Source of the DNA: Lepisosteus oculatus | Taxonomy: Eukaryota > Chordata > Actinopteri > Semionotiformes > Lepisosteidae | Direction of reading: 5' to 3' | Length of the DNA: 64,000 bases | NCBI RefSeq assembly: GCF_040954835.1 | Contig: NC_090718.1 | Location: 11,919,532 to 11,983,531 of the forward strand | The notes under the pieces: generated by a model | The model's database searches: none | Seen by the model: only the letters and a program-made list of their open reading frames with translations | Told to the model about the DNA's origin: nothing | In this document: positions 25,286-39,259 of the stretch, piece after piece | Numbering within the stretch: position 1 is the first letter of the stretch | Layout: the number at the start of each line of letters is the position of its first letter | Translations under genes and position numbers: made by a program

Positions 25286-28200
25286 AATTATTCTTATAGT
25301 TTCCCTGTCACTATAAGTATCATCCTCTCTTTACCACTTTCTGTGTGTGTACATTCATGTTTTTAATATATATTGTTATTGCTGCACACATGTGTCCCAG
25401 ATCTGTGGATCACAGTTTTTATGACTAATAGGAAGATACCTTAACTTCATAGATAATCAAAATCTTGACCATTATGCAAAGTTGCCCTTGCAGAAGCTAA
25501 ACAGACTGCCTGAGAGATACAGCTAGCAAATGATTCGTAGCCATCTTAATTGATAAGTGTAAATTCAACACCAGAAGAAAACCTGCTCTTCACAGAGAAT
25601 GACTTGATAAGCCTGTTTGGGATCTTTTATACAATTCAGCTTGTTAATACAGTTCCTTTCATGTTCAGAAACAAGACACGTTCACAATGGTCGGTATTGT
25701 CGTTCTCATCTATTGATTTTGAGTATGTCATAGTTAAATTTTAACTATGACATACTCACGTACACAGAATCCTTCACAGAATAAGATATTTACAGTATGT
25801 TTGTGTTTCTACAAAATGTTTTGTGTTGCATGATGTGGGAGCACAACAAGCAACTGTAAATCATTTAAATGAAAAATGGCGTTACCCCGAATGACTATTT
25901 AGACATATCCTCCTGAGTGTCTCTATATTAAACAATTACAGTGCCCTAACAAGAGTGGACCTATACTTTTCTGTGTGCAAGCTTAAAGCAAACCGATTAC
26001 ATTCATCACTGTGAGCTTCTCTCTTAACTCATTCATTTTTCCATCACCTACTCAATCAGACTGCTGAATCTTAAAATTATGCTTTTCAAACAGAATTGCT
26101 TTTTTACAACAGAAGTAACAATGTCATATTGTCAATTGCATAGTTCATTTAGGTTCACCAACCATGTTTGGAATAGATGAAGCACCCTTGAATGCATTTT
26201 AAGATATCTACCCCTAAAACTCACTACTGTGGGAACATATTTTAAAAATGTATAAAAATTATAATGCTGTGCATTCTTGACACAATACCTTTGTGTCTTT
26301 TTATTTGTTATGTATTTGTTAATTTCTGTTTATTTGTTAATCAGCTTTGAAACAGGAACCAAAAAGTGTCTGGAAATTGAAGCCTCTCCCTGTTTTAGCT
26401 TTACAGTACCTTTGAACAAATGTTATACATTTCTGAAAATTAAAAAAAACACTATCAATACAAGGTCAAACTTTTCAACTGTAAAATTATCATCAAAGAC
26501 TTCATATAGTGTGCTGTACAATTAAAAACATTAAAAATAGTTTTTAGAATGATTAATTTTTGAATTTCATTGAAATTGCAATTGCAGGTTCACCATTCCT
26601 CTACTTTTTTCTCCAAAAGGACACGCTGTATGCACACTTCATGGAAGATCATCTAAACGATAGAATCAATACTCTTCTTACTATGTCCTCCACACTATAA
26701 CATGCAAATTATTATCCATTCTGAACCCAAGCACCTGTGAAACCTAGTCTTTGATCTAGTCAGTTTCATGGATTGATGATCCGATGCCTGGTCCGAGTGG
26801 TATTTGAATTTGTTTTTCCTATTGTGCTATAAAGAAAAGTATATGAATGAAAAGATATCCCCCATTTGGGGTATTCTGGGCTTCTAATGTTAGGAGAAAT
26901 TGCTTGGAAAACACATATTGCACAACTTCCCAATAAACCCAATATAGTTGTTTAGCATTTCCTAAAAATTCAGTGCTAAATACGTTTTTTAAGGTTCCAG
27001 GCCATTTAAAGAAAGGACAAGTTACTTTATATATGTATTAAAAAAAAACTTTCTGGGTGTATTTTGTAAGGACACGACCTTCTGCACATCCAAATAAATT
27101 GATTAGATACATATCAATTTATTTTCTGCTTGAAAAACGTAAACCCAGAGGCTATTTGTGGTTAATCTGTCATGTTTGTTCATGGACAGAGCTTGAGTAC
27201 AATTTACTTCTTGTATTACACACCTGTACGGCAGTTTTTGGTTTTACAAAGGTGACATTTTGTACTTTTAAAGGTTTTGCAATCGAGCAAATGCCTCCTG
27301 AAGCTGCCAGTGATTAGTATTTTATCAAAATGGCTCTGATAAGCAAGTGCATTCCATCTGTAATAAAACAAGGGCTTTGAGTTTGACAAATTAAGTCTGA
27401 AATCATTGTATAGGGTGCCTGCAGAATTCTTGATCCCCTATAAGTAAATACATTTATTTATGCAATCGATACTGTACAAATGAAAAGTATTCCACCTTTT
27501 AGCTTTTATTATTTTAGTAGGATGAATACAGAATAGATTAAAAAAAACATGAATGCGTGCTTATCCAGTGTAAACGATTTCCTACATTGATGTACATCAG
27601 ATGTACAGTACCTGCCTATAAAGATGCATTTGTTTTACTTGAATGATATTGATACTGCATGGCATTTTCTGTGGGATTATGGTTGACTTTTAGAAAAAAA
27701 AGTAACTTCAAGTCTATAGAGTTAACTGTTATCCTTCAGGGGGTTTAAAAACCTGTATCACTGGTTTCCTCACGTTTGTGTTCTGTAACTGTGGCCTTTA
27801 GCAGTGTAGCTGCTTTTGCCAGAGGAGCTTGTGTGCATCACCCTGAATTTGACTTCTGCAGGCACACGCAGATAATCTATAATACTCTTCCATACATCAC
27901 AGACAGCAGGACACCTAGCATATATAACAATTTAGAAGACATAATATAGGACTGCCTAGTGATAATGTTGTAATTTCTTCATAAATAGCCCTGGGAGATA
28001 TGTGCTCAAGATAAAATTTGACAAGTGAGGGATACTGTATTTAAAAGAACTGCCAAATCTTGGAGGGAAACAAGGAGATTGAGAAATACCATGACCTGGA
28101 GTGTTTGTTTAGAAAATGCACTGCTGCCCTAATAGAGCTACTTTTGCACCGGAGCTTCTTGCAAAACTGAACTAGACCTCCAATCCAGATCAGTAAGCAC

Positions 28201-29144
28201 AACGATGCCTCCTTCCGGCATCTTTTCACAGCTTTTTTCAAAATGACTGATGAAATCGAGAAAAAGAAATGACAATTCTTGGTTGCAGAGTATGTGGATT
28301 TCACACTGGCGCTGTACTTGAATGCTCATGTACTCTACATATACATGAACAAGAGCAGCTAATTTGTTGATAGGGTCTCTACGGTGCCATCTTCTTAAGA
28401 GCAGTTTTGCCTTCTGGACTTTATTTTGTCATGTGCTTTTCCATCTTACAGTCTTTCCAGCCAATTTCAGCTTTCATCTGGGTGCGGTTTAATGACTGCA
28501 TGGCTTGTAAGCCTATTACCCCCATGCTAGCACACACAAGACATACTTTCAAATTGCTTTCTTTTGTTCAGTTGCATTTTAGAAATACTGCTAATCTATC
28601 AGTTATTTGACAATTGCACCAGAAGGAACGGAGAGTTGCACTGGTGGCAGACAATTCTTTTATTTCTTTATTGTACCTAGTGAAAACAAGTACTCTTTCG
28701 GAATATAGACAGTATATATTTAAACTTTGTTCTGGCTTTTGCTCTGAACCACTGAGTAAAGAAATTTCCCTTGCAAATCACCAGGGATTATGTTGCTCTC
28801 TGCTCCTTTTTAGTCAGATAGAAGCTGTCTGCTTCTCTAATTTTTAAAACACACTTTTTATTAAAACCAATAAGAACAAAAGTCAAAGAATCAATCAGTA
28901 GTCTATGTGATACAATAATGCTTTCAAAAGTGTTGAGGTTGACCGACAGCAGCTGTTGGCAAACGTAAGTCCAGTTTTTGCTACCATGGAAACAGCCTCT
29001 TCTTGCAGCATGCTGGGGACTGTAGGCCAGAGATTCTGGTAGACAGCCTAGAAGTTCTCCTTTTAATATTCAGAGCCAAAACTATATGTCAGCTCCACAT
29101 GCCTCCCCATACCCCAAACTACAGTTTAAATTTCAGCAGTTCAA

Positions 29145-29317
29145 GTAGGTGGCTGCGTCAGCATGCGTAGGCTGCAAAGGACCGAGTAAAGGTTTATTCC
29201 ATGCTGAAAAGAGAAGAAAAGAAACACATCGTTTCAGCTGTGGTGCCTTCTTTAGCCTTCACACCTGATAAAGGCTCCACAGCCAAAACGTTGTGTTTCT
29301 TTTCTTCTCTTTTCAGC
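29145..29317. mobile_element. Foldback MITE copy 3
   Basis: Starts 'ggctgcgtcagcatgcgtag' and 'ctgcaaaggaccgagtaaag'. The arms carry 'gaagaaaagaaacacatcg' and its inverted partner 'cgttgtgtttcttttcttct'. The copy breaks off within 'ttttcagcc', so the right end is truncated. It is the best-preserved left end of the family in this window. Confidence 0.8.
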
Positions 29318-30299
29318 CATTTAAATTGCAGACTGCAGAGACTCCCAAGGACTTAAATGCTCTCCGTCGCAATCATACACATTCACTTTCAAAGTAAAAC
29401 CCCTAAAGCTTGAATCCCCACTTGCATTTCTACAACCAACTCATAAGACATGTGAATTCCACACAGCTCTGAGAATGCAGCGCTCTTAACCGTGAAAGGC
29501 TGTTGTTCAATTGCGTCTGAAACTCAGCGAATTGTAGTCTGGGGCCCCCTCTAGCGGCCAGTCACTGTAATTGTGTCCAGTTGCCTGGTTTTCCACGGGG
29601 CCCGAAACAAAGCATATGGAAACCCTACAACCTACTGTACATCGTTTAACATAATATTGTCTTCGCTGTCATTTTAAAAAGTAGACTTGAATCAATAATA
29701 GCAGGATGTGGTTTTAATTTATTCCGTTGTATTGCTCTGATTATATTGAACATTAAACTGTCTTAGAGTAAAGCTTGAAAAGCTCCGTGAAGCTGGCCAC
29801 CCTACAAACGGCACCAACGATGAAACCCACCTTGTTCGTTAGCGCTGCCTTTGTGTTGCTGAAAGTAGCGTTTGTGCTGCTTTCGTTTCCGAATTTGTCC
29901 CCAATATCATACCGTAATCACCAGAGTTGCGGGTTTAGCCCTTAAAATCGCACAATAGCAAACACTTCCATGTTTTTTAAACAAGGCTTTGACTTCCACG
30001 TCTCAATGCAATGTGTAATTCAAGGGACGTTTAAAGATTGGACCCGTCTTTCGAGTCACGTTTACAAATATTAGAATGAGTAATTTACTGTATTACAAGA
30101 CCATTGTTGTACTATCTGTTTTATGCAAAGCAAATTCGGAAATGTGAAAAGGAACCAGAAAATGGGGACACTATGTAGTAAGTTGACCTTGAAAGTTTAT
30201 AACACATCTGCAAAGCAACATTGGAAACTCTTACTTATTTTCACATTAAATAATTAAACTTTTATGTAAGTTTTTTAAACTTTATTATCCACGTATTTG

Positions 30300-30440
30300 T
30301 ATTGATGTATTGATGAAGTAATTTTTTTGAAACTTTAATTGACATTTACGATTTATTTTATATTCAATTGAATTCCAAATACTTTATTTATTCACAGGGT
30401 TTCAGATAATCAATAGTAAAATGTTAGAAGTTAGTGTTAA
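30300..30440 (+). repeat. Repeat pair, copy A
   Basis: The stretch 'aaactttaattgacatttac...atactttatttattcacagg...gtaaaatgttagaagttag' matches 37770-37905 in order and spacing with moderate divergence. It is a diverged interspersed repeat of unknown class, without coding capacity. Confidence 0.55.
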
Positions 30441-30659
30441 CCTTCCTTTCTCAGGTAGAGAGATAATATTGGGTATTGAAGTGATTTAAGATTTAAAATA
30501 ACAAATCTGTTTATGTATAAATGAATATATATATATATAACCGTAATCAAATCGTTATATTTCTCTCTTAATCTGTTTCTGAAATAGATTAAGGTATGCG
30601 GAAAGATTTACATGCTTTTCATATTGTTCAAGGAAGTTATTAAAGCAATTTCGTAATGT

Positions 30660-31930
30660 CCCTAGAAGGCTTCTGTAGCAACCTGCCATTGTGGTTCAAG
30701 TCCAGGCTGTGGCGTTTCTCTGAGCCAAGATGGCTTCTGAGCAGGCAGGCATGGAAGCAGGTGTGCATTATTGAGCTAGACACACCAGGGCATTCCACAT
30801 GAGGATTTTAGAGCTTTTGGGTAGGTTTCCATGGAATCAGCCAAGCCTCTGTCATTAATGAAGAGGCTTATAAAAGTAAAGCCTGGAAGGAAAACATTTA
30901 GTTGGTGATTGGAGTTGGAGAGGAACACAAAAATTATTGTGAATTGTATTGTTGATGTTTCTGTCGCTCTGGAGTAGTAGGTGGTGGTGAGAAGAACAAG
31001 ATATAAATGGCTTGGAAAATTCTACCAGAAGACTGTTAGTACAGCCATCTGATCATCCATGGGGCTAACAAGCTGTACTGTGGCTTGGGAACTCAGTAAG
31101 TGATGTCAAGTATGGGGTGCTCCATGTGCTCCATGTGCTGAGATGGTGTGTGTGTCAGCTCATGGGTATGTCCTGATGGGGCAAGATGAAGTTGTGGAGG
31201 AAACTGCTATTGCAGAACACATGGTCAGTGATGCTGAGTTGAGGTGTTGCATACAATGTAGACAAGGTGTTTAGTGTCTCAATAATGTAAAGAGATGAGT
31301 TAGTTCTTCTGTACTGCCTCTGGAGGCAGTCGAGTCTTAGTCATGGGACTGACACTACCTGCAAAACTGAGGCTTCAAGGATCAATTCAAGGTATTAGCA
31401 GCACACTTGTGGAATCTAATCTTTGCTGCAAGAGTCCCATACCAAGGGACTAGGTTCATAGGCCCTTAAAAGTGTATACAAGGAGGAGCCCTGTTTTCTT
31501 TGAGATGTAGAAATTCAGCTTGACACTGCTGCACAGTCGGGAGATTCCAGATAAGGCACTGCTGTACTGGGCTCAGCTGTTTGTGGAATTTGAAAGTAGT
31601 CTGGATAATGGCTTTAGTTTAAGTGTTCCTGGTCAGGGTAGGATTGATCTTGGTATTGAACTGTTCTCCTGAGACAATAGCCAACCGTGCTGGGTCATGT
31701 AACATTTTTCCCTTCAAGAAAATGAAGAGTTGTTTTTGTTCCCTGTCTGGCACCCTGTTCACATGGGGAAGAAGGGAGCCCAGCCACTGAAGCTCTACAA
31801 CAGGAAAGGGATGTCCTCAACGCTGCATCTGTAAAGGGGAACAAATCTACAAGATGGCGATCCTCTGTCCTGTCCTTGACCCCGATTTTGTAATAACTGT
31901 ATCGTGTCAGTGCAATAAAATGAAGGTGTC
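30660..31930 (+). other. TATA-containing block of unknown origin
   Basis: A consensus-like TATAAAAG at about 30869 stands upstream of GC-richer sequence. An AATAAA (in gtgcaataaaatgaagg) occurs near 31914. This could be an LTR-type element or a noncoding transcript. No long frame and no terminal repeats were found, so the assignment is open. Confidence 0.15.
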
Positions 31931-33904
31931 ACTGGAAGTCTATTGTATACTGCCATTACCTTCTATGAACTGTCCTCTGGTGTTGTGTACCACTGGAAAA
32001 TCTCTGCTTTGAGCTGCAGCTCAGTGGGGGGAAAGTACCTGATGGGATCTTCAGGGGTGGCTTTTCCTAGGCAACAGTGCCACCTGCAGGAAAATAGCTA
32101 CAGTATAATTAACATGGATGTACTGCTCAGTTTGTCGTGCACAAGTGCAATGAAATGCTTATTTGCACGTGTGCACCACTTAAAAATAAACAAAGCAATA
32201 CCTAAAACCAGAACAGTAACAAAAAGTTAAATAACATCTAACTTCAGTGGTAGGATAGATACAGACAAATCAGGCCTTACACTAACCAAGAAGCTTTGGT
32301 TATGCACAGATTGAATATCTTGAGGCTTGCAACGCTAGTATTGACAGGATCAAGGCAGCACTGGTTCATTGGCGCTGCCCCAGCTTGGCAGCTAGGGTGA
32401 CAAGCTGGGAGCTGATGGGTTTTCCTGGGTGGAACTGGCCTGGTCCTGCCTCTGCTGTGCAGCTTCCTTCCTCAAAGGTGCAGAGTAGCTTAATTGGTAT
32501 TTCTAAATTTTGTAAGGGCCCTGCCCTGCAATCCCACCCTGAACTGCCACAGGAACTTTCAATGCTTGGAAGATGCCTTTCCTGCAAAAGGCTAGACAAA
32601 AGTGGGGAGTCTCCATACTGCATCCTGGGGGAGGAGGGGGAAAGCACCTCAGTTTGGCTTTACTAGTCACTGTTTAACTAGCAGCAGTGGGGAAAGTTAT
32701 GCTGTTCTGTAATATATTCACTGATGGGAGCTCCTTACCTTGCAAGGGCATCTTTTTGTTGTGACTCTCCATAATTTCACAATAGCTGGATGGTTAGTCC
32801 GGGTCCTCAAATGCTCATCTAAGTTTAGAACCAGCTGAATCTCAGCTTCAGCTTATACAGTTTTTTTACCAAAGTGCAATGATAGGAGTACATCTATTTT
32901 ATTAATGATGGTTAGAATTAATTTACGTCTGCCAGATGGCAAAGTTACTATTCTTCCTAAGGTATTTTGTATAGTTCACACATGGCATTGTGGGAGGAAG
33001 CTAGAGGCAGGCTAAGTAAGTATGTGGTAATTTAACTAATACAGAATGCAGGGGGTTTTGCAAAATGTCACATATGTAGACATTTCTTGAAGATAGTTAG
33101 TGTGAGATCAGAGCTGTACCTGAACATTTCAGAATCAAATAGTTTTATCTTCATGATTAGAAGGATTTTGTCCCACTCCAGTCATTTCACCACTACACAA
33201 AAGTGAAGTTCAAGATAGTCTTTTTTTTTTTTGTAGGTTAATTTTTCATATTGGCAGGGTTTCATTTTATCCATCATGGAAAAGCAGCAGTACCTGGTAC
33301 AATGCACCGGCAGATCCTCTACCAGATAAATAAACGAGAAATTAAAAATGTGAAACATTAACGAGCCCAGGATGTTGTTCTAGACAGACACTTATAAAGG
33401 ACTCCAGGGTTAACACTGCTGCACTTTAATCGTTCTGAACTTTGCTTAAACATCATCCAAATGATGGGATCTTTTACTGCATGGGATAATATAGAAGAGC
33501 ACCACCAACAGGTTTCTCCCACTCCACATCACTTATAGTAACAGCCTAGATTTCCAGGTTCTGTGCCAGTCCTAGTAAGGGTCAGACTTGCTTAATATAA
33601 GATCAAACTACAAGGCTGTTCTCACAAGGCAGGATCTGCTTCTCGACTGAAGAGTTGAGGAGTTCTTATTGGAGAAAGCTGCATTTGCTATTGGTCAGTT
33701 GTTCATATACTGAATACCTGTTTCTATTGGTCAATAAGAGAAGACATCTATTCAATTCCTATTGGCCGGGCGTGATAAGCTGAGCAGCCAATCGTATCAT
33801 TAAAATAAATAGTGAATTAAAATGTGCAGGAATATGTCATGTTTAAGTTTGTACCCTGCAGAGGTTGTTTTAACTTCTTTTCACTTTTCAGATTGTGTAA
33901 TACA

Positions 33905-33948
33905 TGCGATTTGACCAGGGGATGCCAAACTTTTGCATACAACTGTAA
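33905..33948 (+). mobile_element. Possible Tc1/mariner-type terminal repeat
   Basis: The string 'gaccaggggatgccaaactt' followed by 'ttgcatacaactgta' resembles the terminal inverted repeats of some fish Tc1-like elements. No partner terminus was found upstream, so this is at most a solo or truncated end. Confidence 0.3.
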
Positions 33949-36554
33949 GTAAAATGTATGTCATTTACAAACTATGAAATGTTTGAAAAGATTAAAAAAT
34001 GCTTGCATTTTTAACCTAGTGCAGTTATCAATTGAAAGAAACAGATTTAATGTTGTCAGCTATTGGCTTTGACATTCATGCAAAGCTGTAAAACTGTCAC
34101 AGTCCACTATACCTGTTGTAGGGATAATGGCTTTGCCATTCATTCAGAATTGTAACAGTCCAATAGACATGCTGTGGGGATGATACAGCCACCACACAAG
34201 ACACAAAATGAAGAAAACGCAGATTCCTCCATATCTGGAATTTGAGCATACTGTAGCTTGACCAGGATATAGATTTATACCAAGAGTGTGCAAGTGAGGT
34301 GAGAGATTTAGGAATCCCCATATCTGTGACATTCTAATAGGAGGACTCTCACCAGTTTTAATCAAGAGTGTGTGCATTGTGGTTTATTTCAGACCTGAAT
34401 TCTTTATTCTTCACAATGTAGGTAGGAGTATCTGTGCAACATTTGACCACAGAAGGCAGAACAGAGGTACAGCAACATAGATCGCCGCAATGACGTCACT
34501 AGTGGAACAAGACACAGGTGTGCTCCTACCTGCAGGCCATATACATTGAACCCAGAGAAGACAGAGAGTAGAAGGTACAGGTCTTACTGAAGGCAAGCTG
34601 CACACAAACTACATCTGACTGTATTCGGTGAGTATGTGATGTTCCATTTGGAAAAGGACATAAAGAGAATGTGTTGGAAGCAAATATAGTAAAAGACAGA
34701 CATTTTGATCTGACACCTTAAACTCACCAGATCTGGAACTCCTGTTTCTTTAAGACCTAGCTACCTGCCACAGGAGTTTGGGCAGGTGTTTGTAACTCTT
34801 GTGTATAATCTTCCTAATGCCAATTATAAAACTGCCTCCAAAATGTATTTATTATTAGATTCAATACCTTGAGTTAATATCAACTGATGCCCCAAATTAA
34901 TTCTGGGAGATTTTAATGGCTGGTTGCTTAAGCCTAATTAGGTATAATTTTGGGACCACTTTGTCAGAGCTGAAATCACTGGACTGCTTTAATTGGGTTG
35001 GGTTTGTCTGACAATTTGTTTTATCACAGTTATTTGAGCTCATAATATGCCTTTATCTACAGCAATATTAATCTAGGCAATGATTAAATAATAGGCATTG
35101 TATTGATTATAATTTCCTGTGGTCTTCGGTCTGTCCCTCTCTGCTGCTGACACCCCATTCCTCAGAAAACCTGTCAATACTTGTTTTGATCTCTGAGAAT
35201 TATATTAGTATCTGTAGTTAAACGTGTGTGTCTGTATGTACTGTATACAATATACTGTAGGTGCTCTGGGTCAGTGAACAACCAGCCTGGTGAACCCCAG
35301 TAACGATCTGAGTAATACAGAGGGATGTTAGGCAAGTTGTTAACCTTTACTTGTGAGAAACAGACTGATTTTTATGCTTATTATAATAATGTTCAATATC
35401 AATTGATTACATTTGAAATGGATGTGAAATGGTTACACAGAAGTTTTAGTTCTAAGTAGACTTGTCTCACAGAGATCTGTTTTCATATTTATTGATTTTA
35501 TTTCCAGTGATTAATGATTGTATTTCTCAATTCTCAGCAGTGCTGACGATCACAGGCCTTTCCCCTGAGTCCCTGAGCTAGGAGTATTATGAGGACACCT
35601 GGACAGTCAACAGTCTGCAGCTTCACCTGTATAAGAGGTCACTCTTAACAGCAGTTTCTTACATCATTAACAGGGAGTCATGATACAGGGTTTTCTCTTT
35701 CAGGGAAGTCAAAAAAATCACATTCTTAGTTTTTTTTTTAACAAATGTTGATATGAAAATGATTGAATTGTTAGGAAAACAACCATTTCATGTACATTAA
35801 ACATTACTTAAATTTGTTGCTGACCAATAATGTTTGAAGAGCTCCTGAGTGCTTCTTCCTTTTATTTAAATAATACATTGCCTCAAATCTTGCATCTGTC
35901 TTTAAAATGCCTATGTAAATGTGGAACAGTGTTCAGAGCTATATTGTTGCACAGTGGATTGTGAGTTTGTGTTACAGCACTGTCATGCTCTTTCAGAGGA
36001 CAGTCCAATTGGTTCCTACACTGTTGTGATCATTTTTCCTCAGGAGGTGCTCAGCCCCAGGAAAGAACATTAAGACCCTGACTTGTTCGCATTTTCCTCT
36101 CTAATTTTTGAAGCATTAAACATTTCTACACAAAGCACTTTACAAGTAACATTGCAGGCTCTTGTACTTTCCCAGTCTTCAGTTTCCCCAGGAGTGAAGT
36201 TAAGAGCAGGACTACACTCTGAACTGGATATGGCAGGCGTAGAACTCAAAGCCAGAGCTGTTCTTCCACATCATCATTTACCAATAGGGGCTGTAGAATT
36301 AAGAGTATACTTAATTCTATTTCTTCATCATTTTGATGGTAAGCAGCCTCCCTTTCTGTACCTACAAGTAACAGCTGTATTTTACAGCCGACTTGCAGGA
36401 AAGAAACTCGGGCGGTAACTGCTACATTCATGACTGACAGGTACCCCTACACAACTTGCAGGGGAAAGGGAAACGTCTGTAGGCTCCTTAAAGGAATGAG
36501 CAGATCAGACGCGACGTGACCGCTCTGACGGTACCCGACACAACCCCGATATTC

Positions 36555-36608
36555 ACACAGCCTTTAAGAAACAATCCAAGGACACAGCCTTTAAGAAACA
36601 ATCCAAGT
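36555..36608. repeat. Tandem duplication, 27 bp x 2
   Basis: Two adjacent copies of a 27-bp unit beginning 'acacagcctttaagaaacaa' run directly into a plus-strand TTTATT, which is an AATAAA signal on the minus strand at 36608-36613. Confidence 0.9.
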
Positions 36609-37215
36609 TTATTGCAAAAATTGAAGAAGTAGAAAGAGCATATGAATAACTCGGCTGGCTGTTTTATCCAGTATTGAACATCGCTCAGGCGGTCTGCAGT
36701 CTGGAGCCCCGGCAGAAGAAGCGCTGCTCTTTCAGCACACAGCCGGAGAGACGGTGGGTAACCTCGGACCGCAAGGTGAGTCCGGCTGCTTCTCTTCTAC
36801 TGCTGCTTGAAAACAGGAGAGAAAGCGTTTCACGTTTAAATACCTTTAGTCAAGTTTCAGCCTCTCGCCATAGCCTATACAAAGGTAGCACCACTTTATG
36901 AAGGCACAAATAAGCGGTGTTAAGCAGTCAGTAAAAAACAGGCTCCATTTCCCCGTGGTAATTTTCCCCACCCTCGGTTTAAGGAGCTGTGGGCGCACTC
37001 CTAATACGATATTGCTTCTCCATATTGGTCCTGAGATTTCTCCAAGTACAAGACGAGGCTTATCTTCAAGTTTATAGAGGGGCTCGATAAGCAAAGTGCA
37101 GACCAGCCGGATTCTCTCACCTTCGAATTCGCCGCTCAGCTCCCCAGTTTCACGCTACACCGGAGCTCTGCGCTTCGGCCATCAGACGGTTGTAGAGGAC
37201 AGGAAGGCTGGGGAG
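36590..37215 (-). ncRNA. Possible two-exon minus-strand transcript
   Basis: On the minus strand a segment with acceptor tctccag and donor GAAG|gtgagag (37121-37215) is followed by a possible acceptor ttttcaag near 36806 and an AATAAA signal at 36608-36613. Open frames exist in the distal part, but none starts with an ATG in phase. On the plus strand the same area offers an alternative exon, 36672-36775, with acceptor ttttatccag and donor AAG|gtgagt. Neither model is proven. Confidence 0.18.
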
Positions 37216-37769
37216 CTGGAGAGAAGAAACTGCATTAGATAAGAGCCCTGTCGAAACACGAGTAACGGACCTGACCAAGCATTACAAATATACGTAGCAA
37301 GATTAAGGAGTAGCAAAAACGATACGTTGTAATTCGCCCCCCTGCTAGCGGTACGCAAATTGTTGGTTTATTTTCAGTTCAGTGTTCTTTGAAAGCTCGA
37401 ATGAACTTTCCAAAATCCAGTAGAGTTGCTCTCTTAATTACTATGAAGATCAGATTACTTTTCTCTCATTTACTTTTGAGCTATTCCTTTTCTAATAAAA
37501 AGCGACTTAGTCCGATCTTATTTTCCTTCAGGTGCAAAACCACTATATAAAGCTAAGGACGCCATGCAGCTACCAGAACGTTTTTAAAGGAGACCAATTG
37601 ACGGCTGATACGAGATGAATCACACCTGGCTTCTGGCTTTTAATTAATTAGAAACGTCTAAAACCCGGACTGGATTCTGGAGTTGGCCGTCTCCGCTTTG
37701 AAAATGGTCCTTCCCACGCAAATAATTTGGAGTACAATCCCACTCCACATTTTCAACTGACCCGCTGAT

Positions 37770-37905
37770 AAAGTAACTTTATTCAACTTTAATTGAACAT
37801 TTAAGATTTGTTTTCAACTCAATTCAAAATACTTTATTCTTCCCCAGGGATTCAGCTGGTGAATAGTAAAAGGTTAGAAATTACCGTGATCCTTGCGTTA
37901 GAAAC
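37770..37905 (+). repeat. Repeat pair, copy B
   Basis: Same family as 30300-30440: 'caactttaattgaacattta', 'atactttattcttccccagg' and 'gaatagtaaaaggttagaaa' occur in the same order. Class unknown. Confidence 0.55.
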
Positions 37906-38644
37906 AGTTTTAGAATTCACGTCTTTTAACAGTAAGAATTCAACTGCTACTGTCTGACAGTCAATCTCACCTGTGATTACTGTACTGTACATCACTCATT
38001 GACAGTGGTTCCTCATCACTGTAAACTGTGTATATCCCTGTTTATACCTGTGTATAGAATTTTGATGACTTTTTTAATTAATCAAAATAGTGCCAGCCGT
38101 CTGATATTCATAGAAAACATTTTCTAACCACCTGCACTCTTTTAGCTTGAATACAGTAACTCTCTTATCTTATAGGATGTTGAATATTATCTTATTATAT
38201 ATAATAAGAGTGATGTGATTATCCACTGATCGCAAAACTAGTTATTACATCCTTATCACTATTCTATTTTCTATGCATACACTCGTTCCCATTTTATTTA
38301 CGTGCATAGTTTCTTATTTTTTCATCTTTCACCTTAGGAACTAAACTTAGATATGGAACCTTGTCAAACGCCCATGGAAATATAAACAGATCATGTCGTG
38401 ACAACTATTAGTATAAAGGAACTGAAGGGATACTCTACCCGAACACCAGCCGGGGCATAAAAACATTGAGAACAATTAAATCGTTCATATAGTTTTCTAA
38501 AATGTTATCTTTAAAATCATTTCAGATATTAAAAAAAAACATTCACATTTTACCCCCTTTGACTGAACAGGGGGAACCGCCTCGTCTCCTAAGTGTGACT
38601 TGACTTTAGACTGAATAAGAGAGTTACATGGCCGGTTTTTAGCG

Positions 38645-38790
38645 TGGCCGGCCTGGTGGCTCCGTGGGCTAACCCATCGGGCACTTTCTAAAGTCCAGAC
38701 AATTGGATCGACTCCCAGAGACGCTGGGGAGTTAAAGACGAGCCCCGAGCCTCCCCGTCAGTGTGAGATCTAAGCCCCGGGTGTAGCTCT
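38645..38790 (+). mobile_element. Possible tRNA-derived SINE, second family
   Basis: The block 'ggcctggtggctccgtgggc' with a following 'taacccatcgggc' and, about 30 bp on, 'ggatcgactcc' resembles a tRNA-like head with A and B boxes. It differs from the other SINEs in the window. Only one copy is seen here, so the family cannot be confirmed. Confidence 0.35.
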
Positions 38791-39259
38791 CGTGCTGTCG
38801 GGGTGAGTTTGTGTAGGTGGCTGTTCTCTACCACGCCGGCCGTTTTGGGGGGTTCCATTTTCGGGGCCCTCCAAAACAGGGAAAAATGGGGGTTTAAGTC
38901 CTTTATGAATGAATAGTAATGAACTGAATTCTAAAAAGCAGCCCCTTATACCACTGAGACACCTGCAGGACGGGTGTGGCACTAGCAGTGAAAGAGAGGT
39001 GCAGTCCTAACTAGGAGCGGCAGGGGTCCCTATCCAGCACATTCCTCTTGATTCGGTCAGCTGGCCGCAAGCTAGAAGTTCCCGTCGAGCACAGCCTCGT
39101 AGGGGAGTGTTACTGTTTTAGGTTTTCTGAGAATCCTTAGCCGACAAATGCTTTATGTATGATCTGGTGAGTTGAAGTTTCTGCTTATCTCCAGTAACGT
39201 CAGTGTTGAAGCCCTTGTAACAGAATCCGCAGCTGTCCGTCAGGACCGGAGCCCGCCTC

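Larger units (their letters stand above)
20831..39250. other. AT-rich intergenic region between POU2AF2 and the 39 kb unit
   Basis: About 18 kb with no recognisable gene. Features seen are two foldback MITEs (25.1 and 29.1 kb), a repeat pair (30.3 and 37.8 kb), a TATA-like block (30.87 kb), a transposon end near 33.9 kb, GC-richer splice-like sequence at 36.5-37.2 kb and a SINE-like element at 38.6 kb. Open frames up to about 110 codons look random. The frames near 28.0-28.6 kb (minus) read somewhat protein-like but are broken by stops and shifts. Confidence 0.5.
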
